The position numbers were made by a program, and so were the translations under genes. A DNA stretch of 64,000 nucleotides. It comes from JAOPZW01 sp963803375 (GTDB lineage: Bacteria > Actinomycetota > Thermoleophilia > Solirubrobacterales > Solirubrobacteraceae). Shown here in pieces: positions 33,507-41,764 of this stretch. Where the stretch lies: contig CAWDMB010000008.1 in the NCBI GenBank assembly GCA_963803375.1, positions 434,001-498,000 of the forward strand. Reading direction: 5' to 3'. Under the pieces are notes generated by a model. That model did no database searches. It was not told the origin of the DNA and saw nothing but the letters and a program-made list of their open reading frames with translations. Positions within the stretch are counted from its first letter, which is position 1. Each line of letters begins with the position of its first letter.

Positions 33507-34763
33507 TTATAGCAGTGGGTTGAAGATCAGGCCCGTGGGCACCTTCGGGAAGAAGTACGTCGACTTGGGCGGCATGGTGACACCCGCGGCGGCGATCTCG
33601 CGCACCTGGCGGACGGGCGTCGGGCGCAGGAGGAAGGCGGCGTCGTACGGACCGTCGAGCACGAGCGCGACGGCCTCCTCGTCGGTGCGCGAGTAACCCA
33701 GGCCGCGCAGGTGGGCGATGTCGTCCTCGGTCAGCCCGAGCGCGCCCTCGAGGACGAGCGCCTCGAGCACGGCGGCGTCCAGCCGCCGGAGGGGCTCCGG
33801 GCGGTCGGCGAGGGCCGCGTCGGCGACACCCTGGTCGCGCAGCGTTAGCCGGAACGAGCGCTTGAAGTGGGCGTCGAGGTAGCCGAGCTCCAGCGGCCCC
33901 TCGCCGGCGGGCGGCGCCAGCTCGGAGCGGTCGATCTCGGTGATGGCGAAGTCGCGGCGCAGGACCGCGGCCAGGCGCTCCTGCCCCTCCGCGGTCGTGT
34001 CGCGGATCAGGCGGTGCGTCGGGAAGACCGTCAGCCCGTCGTCCTCGAGCGCGACGAGGCACATGAGCACGTAGCGGTGCGGGCCCTCGCCGCCGACCTC
34101 GTTGGCGTAGACGCGGGCCGTCTCGTAGCGGTGGTGGCCGTCGGCGATGAGCAGCTCGGCGTCGGCGAGCGCGGCGCGCACGGCCTCCACGGCGGCGGGG
34201 TCGACGACGCGCCAGAGGCGGTGCGTCGTGCCGTCCTCGTCGGTCAGCGCGCCCCACGGCTCGCCATCGGTGGCGGGTGCGAGCGCGCCCCACGCCGCGC
34301 CGGCCGGGTCGGCGTAGAGGCTGAAGATCGGCGAGAGGTTCGCCCGCGTGGCGCGCGTCAGGCGCAGCCGGTCCTCCTTCGGCCCGGGATGGGTGCGCTC
34401 GTGCGGGCGAATGCGTCCCGGGCCGTAGTCCTCGACGCGCACGCGCGCGAAGAAGCCGTGGCGGGTGAGCCGCCGCCCGTCGGGCGCGGTGTAGTCCTGT
34501 CCGAGCGCCCACAGCGCGGGCTCGGCGTCGGTTACGAGCGCGCCCTCGGTGCGCCAGGTCGCCAGCAGCTCGGCTGCGTGGGCATAGGGGTCGGGCTCGC
34601 CCTCGGGGAGATCGACGTGGACGGCGTTGTGGGGCGAGCGGGCGGCGAGCTCGGCGCGCTGAGCCGGGTCGATCACGTCGTAGGGCGGCGTGGCCACGGC
34701 GGCGAGCGAGCCGACCCGGTCGAGGTCGTAGTGCAGCGCGCGCAGGGGCTGGACGTCGGCCAT
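33507..34763 (-). CDS. DUF1015 family protein
   Basis: A 418-aa protein of the DUF1015 family: starts near PLRALHYD with TPPYDVIDPAQRAELAARSP, has ADGHHRYETARVYANE in the middle and VTMPPKSTYFFPKVPTGLIF at the end. An archaeal member is an ADP-dependent serine kinase, so a small-molecule kinase role is possible. ATG 34763 begins the conserved region and follows a TAGCGT box by 11 bases. It is the last backbone gene before the tRNA-Pro island. Confidence 0.88.
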   Translation of the reverse strand: MADVQPLRALHYDLDRVGSLAAVATPPYDVIDPAQRAELAARSPHNAVHVDLPEGEPDPYAHAAELLATWRTEGALVTDAEPALWALGQDYTAPDGRRLTRHGFFARVRVEDYGPGRIRPHERTHPGPKEDRLRLTRATRANLSPIFSLYADPAGAAWGALAPATDGEPWGALTDEDGTTHRLWRVVDPAAVEAVRAALADAELLIADGHHRYETARVYANEVGGEGPHRYVLMCLVALEDDGLTVFPTHRLIRDTTAEGQERLAAVLRRDFAITEIDRSELAPPAGEGPLELGYLDAHFKRSFRLTLRDQGVADAALADRPEPLRRLDAAVLEALVLEGALGLTEDDIAHLRGLGYSRTDEEAVALVLDGPYDAAFLLRPTPVRQVREIAAAGVTMPPKSTYFFPKVPTGLIFNPLL

Positions 34764-34802
34764 GGCGGCGGGGGACGCTAGCACCGGTACCGTGTCCGCC
34801 CA

Positions 34803-34876
34803 CGGGGCGTGGCGCAGCCTGGTAGCGCGCCTGCTTTGGGAGCAGGAGGTCGCCGGTTCGAATCCGGCCGCCCCGA
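34803..34876 (+). tRNA. tRNA-Pro (anticodon TGG)
   Basis: A 74-base cloverleaf: acceptor CGGGGCG pairs with CGCCCCG (34869-34875) plus discriminator A; the D arm contains AGCCTGGTAGCGC; anticodon stem CCTGC/GCAGG encloses TTTGGGA with anticodon TGG; the T arm has GGTTCGAATCC. CCA is not encoded. The 3' 43 bases are repeated at 44248-44290. Confidence 0.95.
34834..34876. repeat. island attachment site, tRNA side
   Basis: Bases from the anticodon loop to the end of tRNA-Pro match 44248-44290 in 42 of 43 positions (the only difference is G34845 versus A44259). Matching stops exactly at the discriminator base. This is the classical integration core of tyrosine integrases that target tRNA 3' halves. 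Confidence 0.9.
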
Positions 34877-34878
34877 CT

Positions 34879-35347
34879 TCAGGGAATCTCCCTGCCAACC
34901 GAGCGGTTTCTACGCCGCGTCCGCATCGCCGGGCGGTTCCTTCGCCGAAACCGTGCCCGCGTCGTGCCCAATGCTCCCGTCGAAGGGTCGAGGATGCCGC
35001 GGTCCTGGTCGTCGGCGTCGCGCGCCAGGTGGCCATAGGTGTCGTCGATCATCTGGACGCTGGTGCCCATGCGGCGTGCGAGCGTGAAGATGCTCATGCC
35101 GGCCGCGAGGCTCCAGGTGGCGAAGGTGTGGCGCATGTTGTAGATGCGCCGGTGCTCGACGCCGGCGGCCTTGAGCGCGGGCGCCCACTCGCGCGAGCTG
35201 TCGATGCCGATCCGCCCGCCCTCCGAGGCGGGGAAGAGGATGCCCCGGCGATGCGGCAGCGTCTCCAACGCCGCGACGACCTCGGCCCGCAGGGGCACGC
35301 GGCGCCGTGACCGCGTCGTCTTGGCGTAGGTCTTGAGCCGGCCCGAG
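34879..35347 (-). pseudogene. tyrosine integrase, C-terminal part only
   Basis: About 155 codons of the catalytic domain of a phage-type integrase: GRLKTYAKTTRSRRR leading to a typical PLRAEVVAALETLP, then the box with YNMRHTFATWSLAAG (Arg-His-x-x-Trp) and the nucleophile in MIDDTYGHLARDADD. The N-terminal DNA-binding and core-binding domains are missing; coding similarity ends about 35347, where IS256-type terminal sequence begins. The gene abuts tRNA-Pro, whose 3' half is the attachment core. Confidence 0.85.
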
Positions 35348-35420
35348 GGTGTCAGATTAACTGTGTAGGCGCGTGTGGTTAGTGTGTAGGTGTGACTCCG
35401 TTGATGTCAGGTAGTGACGG

Positions 35421-35717
35421 TCAGATTGCGGTGTCGGGGAGGCGGTCGCCGAAGTGGATCTTGAACGCGGCCAGGGCGGCGTTCCAGTTGTAGGCGCGGC
35501 GCCACTTGGCCTGCGCGCGGTCGATCGCGAGGTAGATGAGCTTGCGGGCGGCGTCTTCGGTCGGGAAGTGGCCTCCGGTCTTGATGATCTTGCGGATCTG
35601 GCGGTTGAGCGCCTCGATCGTGTTGGTGGTGTAGACGACGCGGCGCACGTCGGGCGGGAAGGCCAGGAACGGCTCGAAGTCCAAAGGGGCACCGGTTATC
35701 GGTCCGGGCTCTCGCAT
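35421..35717 (-). pseudogene. IS256-family (Mutator-type) transposase remnant
   Basis: The last ~85 residues of an IS256-type transposase: FPPDVRRVVYTTNTIEALNR, KIIKTGGHFPTEDAARKLIY and FKIHFGDRLPDTAI. The upstream catalytic domain is gone; the first dozen codons of this frame are unrelated. Between its stop and the broken integrase lies a probable element end (GTGTCAGATTAACTGTGTAG near 35350). Insertion of this element likely removed the integrase N-terminus. Confidence 0.85.
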
Positions 35718-36291
35718 CGGGGTCTCCTTATCTGTCCAACCGGCAGTGACCGCCGATCAAAGCGACGCGCGGAGAGTGCTCCGTTCGTCGAAATGCAGCA
35801 GCGAGCGCCGTGTGCCTCGGTGCTGGTGTGGGAGGTCGCGGTCCGAGGCACGCGGTGGGCCCTGGTGGAGTCCTTGCCCACGCCGTCCGCCGTGCGCTGG
35901 CTCACGCGGTGGACCAGCGCGGCGACGCGGCGATTCGAGGACGCGCCCGGCGCCTCCTCTCACACGAGCACCCGCCGCCACGCGATCAATCCCCGCGAGA
36001 GGTGAGGAGCAACGCTGCCCCTCGACACCGACCCCTCCATATCCCGGTGTTGAAATGACGGTGCCTGCGCGGGTGACGGCTCGCGTTAGGGTCGCGGGCC
36101 GAACCGAGGTTTGACCCACTCCATATCTGACCCCGGTTGGCCCGGTGTCTTTGCACTGAAGTGTCGACCTCGGTTCGTGCCTTCGAAGGGTTCGGCCTGA
36201 CCTGATAGAAGCGTCGCCACCCCGATGGGGGTGTCCCGACCGGGATGTTGTCGGCCGACCCTGCCACAACACTACGCCGGGGAGGGAAGCG
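35718..36291. other. non-coding stretch ahead of the IS110 transposase
   Basis: No confident gene. A plus-strand frame to about 36005 (VLVWEVAVRGTRWALVE) looks like scrambled coding debris. From about 36050 the base composition drops in GC and short inverted repeats appear (for example CCCGAT/CCGACCGGG around 36220-36245). In IS110-group elements the left non-coding end is transcribed as the bridge RNA, so that RNA would be expected here; element ends were not located. Confidence 0.4.
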
Positions 36292-37442
36292 ATGAGAACC
36301 AGTGGGCGGGGGCCGGGTCGATCCTCGATGCTGATCGGTCAGGATCGTGCGGGCAACGCGGTTGGGATCGATCCGCACAAGCGCACGTTGACGGCGATCG
36401 TCGTTGACGCGCGCGGCGGGATCGTCGCCGGCGAGCACTTCCGGATCTCCGGTGACGGGCACCGCGCGCTTGAGGCGTGGGCGCTGTCGTTCGGTGCGGT
36501 GGTGCGCTGGGGCATCGAGAACGCCGCGGGCTGGGGCCGGCACACGGCGATCTATCTGGCCGGCGCCCGCCACGACGTGCGCGACGTGTGCCCCAACCGC
36601 ACGCCGCGCCATGACCGCGCGCGTCAGCGCGGCAAGTCCGACACGCTGGACGCCGAGCGGATCGCGCGCGAGACGCTGGCTCACCCGCTGCTGCCGCATG
36701 CGTTCAAGTCCGCCCGGGCCCGGGCGGCCCCCGACGAGCAGCGCGAGCTGTTGTGCCTGTGGCACAACCAGCGGCGCTCGCTGCTCAAGAGCCGCCAGCA
36801 CCTGCTCAACGAGGCCGAGTTCCTGCTGGCCGACCTGCCGTTGGACGTGCGCGAGCAGCTGCCCGACAGCAAGGCCGTGCGCCCGCGGCTGGCCACCCTG
36901 GCGCGTCGCAACCGCCGCGTGCGCTGCGACGCGCCGACCGCCCTGCGGCTGCGGATGCTCGACGATCACCGCGCCCAGATCGCGCGCCTGGACGCCGCCG
37001 AGCGTGACGCCACCAAGCAGCTGGCGCTGCTGGTCGCCGCCGCCGACACGACGCTCGGCGAGCTCTGTGGCCTGTCGACGCGCTCGGTCGCCGAGCTGCT
37101 GGTCGAGGTCGGCGACCCGCGCCGCTTCACCGAGGGCGGCTTCGCGCGCTTCAACGGCTCAGCGCCCCTGGCCGCCTCGACCGCCGAGGGGCCCGGCGAG
37201 CCGATCCGCCACCGCTTCAACCCCGCCGGCACCGCCGCGTCAACGCGATCCTGCACCGCATGGCCGTCACCCAGCTGCGCTGCGAGCCGCGCGCGCAAGC
37301 GATCTACCACAACGCCCGCGCCCGCGGCCACACCAAACGCGAGGCGCGGCGCATCCTCAAGCGCCACCTCTCAGACGTCATCCACCGCCGCATGACGCGC
37401 GACCTCAACACCACCGCGGCGCGTCCCGTCCTGGCCGCCTGA
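36292..37442 (+). pseudogene. IS110-family transposase with a frameshift
   Basis: Starts ATG 36292. The N-terminal RuvC-like DEDD domain is visible (GIDPHKRTLTAIVVDA, WGIENAAGWG, KSDTLDAERIARE) and the C-terminal Tnp_20 part carries LCGLSTRSVAELLVEVGDP and SAPLAASTAEGPG with the likely catalytic Ser. At about 37229-37232 a base is missing: the frame shifts and the end of the protein (RRVNAILHRMAVTQLRCEP through ARPVLAA, stop at 37442) continues in another frame. Either a recent inactivating deletion or a sequence error. Confidence 0.88.
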
Positions 37443-37455
37443 TCGCGCCGGCGAC

Positions 37456-37509
37456 GCGACGCAGTCAAGGTGCAGCGCCCCACCGGACGAACGACCTTGA
37501 CGGCGTCGC
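37456..37509. repeat. 16-bp inverted repeat after the IS110 transposase
   Basis: GCGACGCAGTCAAGGT (37456-37471) and ACCTTGACGGCGTCGC (37494-37509) are complementary at 15 of 16 positions around a 22-base loop. No T-run follows. It may be the element's terminal structure or a terminator for the transposase message. Confidence 0.6.
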
Positions 37510-38246
37510 GCGCGGGCGCCACCCTCGCCGCCAGCACGGGACGCTTGACATAGAAGCTTCAGTGACTCATGCGCGCCTGGGGGCGTACCCGGAAGCGATG
37601 AAGATGTGGTGGCCGCCCGGTCGACGTCGGCTCTGCTTGGTGCCAGCGAGCCCGGATATCAGTGAGACGCGAGGGTCTCGGGCACCCCCGAAGTGTTGCC
37701 TTGAGCACGCGATTCAGACTCCACAGCATGAGGCTCTCCCGAGTGGCCGTGCTGTCATCCGACCCTCGGGGGGCTCCGTGAATCGTTTGATCGAGCGCTG
37801 CGCGATGCTCGACGACCTGGCCAAGGGCGCGCTGGCACGGTCACCCTCGAGCCGATCCCGGACGCCGCCCGAGCCGCAACGCCTATTTTTCGATTCAGTG
37901 GAAGCTCGTAGGGGTCCGCGGAACGATCGGCCCTCGCTCGGCGGGTGGGCGGGGATGGCTGGGTCTGGAGCGCTGAGGCAATCATGTGCAAATCCGCCCG
38001 GCGGGCGGTGAGGACCGTTTACCGCTCGCCGCAACTGTTGCGCTGACGGGATTGCCCCGTCGCGGCTCGGTGCTTCCCACCCAAGGCTGCACAGTTTCTT
38101 CCACGCGATCTGGCGACCAGCGTCGCCATGCTTAGGATCGCTCGTGTCCAGCGTGGCTTGAGCAGGAAGCGCGCCGGTGGCAACGGAGAGGTGGGCGAGG
38201 CGCAGTGGTGAAACGCTTGCCGGTGGCGGCGGCGGCGGTGTTGTGG
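37510..38246. other. intergenic stretch without a supported gene
   Basis: About 740 bases in which no frame looks like a protein. Composition is less GC-biased than the backbone (for example TTGACATAGAAGCTTC near 37550 and TATTTTTCGATTCAG near 37885), consistent with foreign DNA. Confidence 0.5.
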
Positions 38247-38426
38247 GCGGGCGCCGGGTCGGCGCTGTTCGCCTCGCCGGCGGCCGCCGCTGGGGTTGAT
38301 GGCAATAGCCAGAGGAGCAGGTGGGTCATGCCTCGTGCGATCAGGGCGCTCCGGCGCGTGCTGTCGATGCTGGGCGTGGCGGCGCTCTGCGCGGGCGCCG
38401 GGTCGGCGCTGTTCGCCTCGCCGGCG
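38247..38426. repeat. pair of identical 36-bp direct repeats (signal-peptide coding)
   Basis: 38247-38282 and 38391-38426 are identical over 36 bases and lie 144 bases (48 codons) apart in the same frame. Both encode AGAGSALFASPA, the end of a signal peptide. The downstream copy belongs to the real gene start at 38328; the upstream copy is in a frame that opens at GTG 38205. Confidence 0.85.
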
Positions 38427-40025
38427 CACGCAGGCTGGGTCGACTTCAACAACGGCGGCCTGCTGGTCTCGTTTACCTCCAACCTCACCCCGTACACGTG
38501 GACGTTGGTGGCTGCGCAGTCGCAAGGTGGGTGGTTCGAGGCCCCAGCGTCGACGATCCAGCCCGGCGACAGCCCCCGGTACGTGGTCACGCCCTATCAG
38601 ACTAGGTCCCCAGGGATCTGCTTCGGGCACGACGCGTACGACTACGACGCCTATCTGACCTACAAGGTCGACGTCCTCGGCGGTCCGCCGGAGTACGCCA
38701 ACGTGGTGATCTGGGGATCGTGGACCGATAATTACTGCTTGGGCAGGCAGGCCGGCGGACCGGTCGTGGAACCCGGGTTTGCCGTCTACTTCACGTCGTC
38801 GCCGCCGCCGCCGGGCTACGACGCGGTGCAGGCGTCCGGCGGGGCGCCGGGCCCTCAGATCGCCAATCCCCAGCTGACCTACCAGCACAACGCCCCGAAC
38901 TTGTTCGATCAGACCATCGAGGCCGTCGGCGACTACACGGTCGACGCGTCGACGAACCTCGGGGCGCCGTTCGTCAACGTGCTGAACACGCTGTGCAGCG
39001 GCGCAGCGAGCACGACGTGCTCGTTCACGCAGCAGGGTCCGCTGACGTGGGGGACCGGCGACGCGGACAACCCCTGGGTCGGTACGCACTGCGGGGCGGG
39101 GAGCAGCAACTTCGGGGTCTCGTACACGGCCGCGCAGACGGCGACCCTGTCCGTGGGCGGAAGTCTCACCCTCGCGACGCAGGTCACGCTCTTCGACGTC
39201 GAGTCGAACTCGATCGCGGTCAGCGTGGAGGCACAGCACCAGTGGTCTCAGACCAAGTCGGAGACCCGAACGTCCTCGATGGACATCGCGGCGGGGGAGA
39301 TCGGCTATCTGTGGGTGATACCGACGGTGGGCAAGGTGGTCGGAACGCTGGTCGTCTCCAACGGGTCGGCGACGTTCACGGCGAACAACTTCACGCAGGT
39401 GCGCAGTGGGGTGAGCAGGGACAACCTCACGCCGGCGTTCGACGTGGTGACCAAGGTGCGGCCGATGACCTCCGCGGAGCTGCAGAACCATTGCGGCGGC
39501 TCTATCGGCTCGACGCTGCGGGGAGCGAGCGGGGGTAAGCCGCCGGTCAAGCTGGTGCCGGGTCGCGGAGTCGCGGGGGTGAGCCTGGGACAGACGCAGA
39601 AGCAGGTCGAGCGGGAGCTCGGACGGGCGACGCGCCAGCAGTTCCTGGTGCACCCGTGCCAGGGGCTCGAGCGGGGGTGCGATGCGGTCCTGGGGACCGG
39701 CGGCCGCTGGACGTACCGGAAGCGGAAGCTCACGGTGGTCTTCGGTCACGACACCCGCGTCAGCGGGCTGATCTACCGCGGAGCGCAGCGCAGCGCGAGG
39801 GGCGCCGGCGTCGGCGCCAGTGAGCCCGTCGTGCGCGGCAGTCACCCGCGCGTGTCGTGCTCGCGTCCCGCGCGAGGACGCAAGGACTGCACGCTGATCG
39901 GCACCAACGGAGGGCACACGGTCAAAACCGTGTTCGGCTTCAGGAGGATGAGCGGAGGGCTGTACAAGTGCGACCGCGTGCGGATCCACGTCCTCGACGG
40001 CGCCCGCAAGCGGGTGGCGTCATGA
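38328..40025 (+). CDS. large secreted protein, candidate pore-former component 1
   Basis: A 565-aa exported protein. ATG 38328 is preferred over GTG 38205 because AGAGGAG lies about ten bases upstream and a complete signal peptide follows (cleavage after SPAHA). Three parts are visible: an N-terminal beta-sandwich-like region (VSFTSNLTPYTWTLVAA, GGWFEAPASTIQPGD) recalling aegerolysin-type domains; a middle Ser/Thr-rich amphipathic region (ATLSVGGSLTLATQVTLFDV to ATFTANNFTQV) of the style seen in aerolysin/ETX-MTX2 beta-pore formers; and a C-terminal BamE/BLIP-like module (GVAGVSLGQTQKQVERELG, then paired cysteines). Coupled by ATGA to the next gene. Domain calls are inferences from pattern only. 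Confidence 0.75.
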   Translation: MPRAIRALRRVLSMLGVAALCAGAGSALFASPAHAGWVDFNNGGLLVSFTSNLTPYTWTLVAAQSQGGWFEAPASTIQPGDSPRYVVTPYQTRSPGICFGHDAYDYDAYLTYKVDVLGGPPEYANVVIWGSWTDNYCLGRQAGGPVVEPGFAVYFTSSPPPPGYDAVQASGGAPGPQIANPQLTYQHNAPNLFDQTIEAVGDYTVDASTNLGAPFVNVLNTLCSGAASTTCSFTQQGPLTWGTGDADNPWVGTHCGAGSSNFGVSYTAAQTATLSVGGSLTLATQVTLFDVESNSIAVSVEAQHQWSQTKSETRTSSMDIAAGEIGYLWVIPTVGKVVGTLVVSNGSATFTANNFTQVRSGVSRDNLTPAFDVVTKVRPMTSAELQNHCGGSIGSTLRGASGGKPPVKLVPGRGVAGVSLGQTQKQVERELGRATRQQFLVHPCQGLERGCDAVLGTGGRWTYRKRKLTVVFGHDTRVSGLIYRGAQRSARGAGVGASEPVVRGSHPRVSCSRPARGRKDCTLIGTNGGHTVKTVFGFRRMSGGLYKCDRVRIHVLDGARKRVAS

Positions 40026-41149
40026 GCGCGCGAGGATGGTCGCTCACCCTGGTGGCGGCGGTCCTGCTCGCCGCGTCAGCCGTCCCGGGCGCCGCGGGGG
40101 CGCCGACGCCCGATCAGACGATCAACGCCCAGACGGATCCGAAGGATGCCGCCGCGGCGCTGAACTCGGGGTGCGCAGACAACATCAACAATTGCACGCT
40201 GGCCGACATCAGCGTCACGAACGGGTACAACGCGCCGCAGATCCTCGGCGACGTGCTGTACAACTGCGCCCCTCCGGGCGGGCCGAACGCCTACACCTCG
40301 ACGTCGGTCACCGACACGCGCGGCGAGACGACCAGTGTTTCCGAGAGCCTGTCCGTCACGCTGCAGGGCGGCTTGATCGGCATCGCGAGCGCGTCGGCCG
40401 AGTTCAAGGTCTTCAGCTCGCAGTCGGAGTCGTGGACGGCCTCGGTCACGCCTCAAACCTCGATCACCGTGCCGCCGGGATACAAGGGGTACACGACCAC
40501 CCAGGTGCTGTCGGCCAACGCCACCGCCAGCTACTACGTCACCGACGGCATCAAACTGATCGAGGTGACGGGCGTCGACCTGTCCTTCGCCGGCTACCAG
40601 AACCCGCGCTCGAACGGGAACGATGCGCGGGTCATCTACAACACCCTCACGGAGCCGATCGACCCCGCCTTCCCGATCGACCCCCATAATCCCCTGGGGT
40701 ATCAGGTTTTCCCGCCCTGCACCGCGGTCAGCGACGCCCCGGACACCACTTTCGTCGCCAGCAGTCTCGGCGGCGTCCAACCGAAGCGTCAAACCGGCCG
40801 CTTCGAGTTCACCCGCTGCACGCCCGGCGGCCGCTGCGTGCACCACTCCCTCCGAGGAGCGCCGCCGGCCAAGATGCGCCGAGCCACCGCGAAGCTCACC
40901 CGACGCGGTCGCACGTACGCCGCCGGTACCGACATCCGCGGGCGCATCCGGCTCACCGAGCGCCGGAAGATCACGGCTGGGAAGTACCGGCTGACGATCA
41001 AGCAGAAGCCCAAGCGGTTCCACGAGCGGCGCTACGGCGGGCGGCTGGCCGAACAGCACGTGACCATCCGCGTTCCCATCAACGTCTGCGGCAACTCGCC
41101 GTCGTCGGGACCGCGCTTCGGCAACTCCTGCACGAACGCGAAGAAGTAG
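40022..41149 (+). CDS. secreted protein, candidate pore-former component 2
   Basis: A 375-aa exported protein whose ATG overlaps the previous stop (ATGA). Signal peptide to about residue 27 (LAASAVPGAAGA). Residues 60-225 are a long Ser/Thr-rich alternating region (ETTSVSESLSVTLQGGLIG, SSQSESWTASVTPQTSITVP, STTTQ-like TTTQVLSANATASYYV) closely resembling the membrane-inserting domain of ETX/MTX2 and aerolysin-like toxins. The C-terminal ~120 residues form a basic Ig-like module (KLTRRGRTYAAGTDIRGRI, ITAGKYRLTIKQK) ending in a Cys-containing tail. No toxin activity can be proven from sequence. Confidence 0.75.
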   Translation: MSARGWSLTLVAAVLLAASAVPGAAGAPTPDQTINAQTDPKDAAAALNSGCADNINNCTLADISVTNGYNAPQILGDVLYNCAPPGGPNAYTSTSVTDTRGETTSVSESLSVTLQGGLIGIASASAEFKVFSSQSESWTASVTPQTSITVPPGYKGYTTTQVLSANATASYYVTDGIKLIEVTGVDLSFAGYQNPRSNGNDARVIYNTLTEPIDPAFPIDPHNPLGYQVFPPCTAVSDAPDTTFVASSLGGVQPKRQTGRFEFTRCTPGGRCVHHSLRGAPPAKMRRATAKLTRRGRTYAAGTDIRGRIRLTERRKITAGKYRLTIKQKPKRFHERRYGGRLAEQHVTIRVPINVCGNSPSSGPRFGNSCTNAKK

Positions 41150-41764
41150 ACGCCTAGCGCGACTGCGACGGCGCCTCGAGGCGCACGTCGAGCTCGTGCG
41201 CGCCCGCATCCAGCGCGCGCCCACGACCGCATCGAGCGCGGCGATCACGGCGACGCGGGAGCCGGAGAGTCTCCCGGCGGTTGAACGTCGCTTGGTGGCC
41301 GCTGCCCTTCCAGGCACGCGGAGTCGCGTTATGCGTGCGCGCGTACGCCTCGAGTGTGGCGCGCGTTCAGCGCGTCACGCGAGCGGTGTGCCAGGCATGG
41401 CGTTTGAGATCGGAGGTGTGAGTCCTGTCCTGGGGCCCTGACAGGGGGAACCCAACATCGATGAGGCAAGGGCGCGGCCCGGAATTGACCGGGCGGCTCG
41501 CTCGCGGCTGTTTGTGCGGGCGGGCTTCCGTGAGGGCGGGTCTGAAGGAAGCCATAGATGTGTCGTGGTCGCGAACGAGAGTGAAGCGCCGTAAGGCGTC
41601 CTTTGGGTGGGTGAGCTGGCCGCCAGCAGCGATGCCCTGTTCCTGTCGGTCCCGGGGGCGTATTGGCGACGTGATCGCGGCGAAATCTCAGCGTCTTACC
41701 CTGGGAGGTCTGCTGGGTTCCGGCCGGGTGGTCGGTAGGCCGGAGAACGAGAGGACGACGGTTG

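Noticed and set aside
35454..36005. 183-codon plus-strand frame beside the IS256 remnant
   Set aside because: Its first half is antisense to the transposase remnant and the remainder has no family features, start signal or ribosome site.
38247..38426. 36-bp direct repeats as a two-repeat CRISPR
   Set aside because: The repeats are coding signal-peptide sequence, the gap is 108 bases, and no cas genes are nearby.
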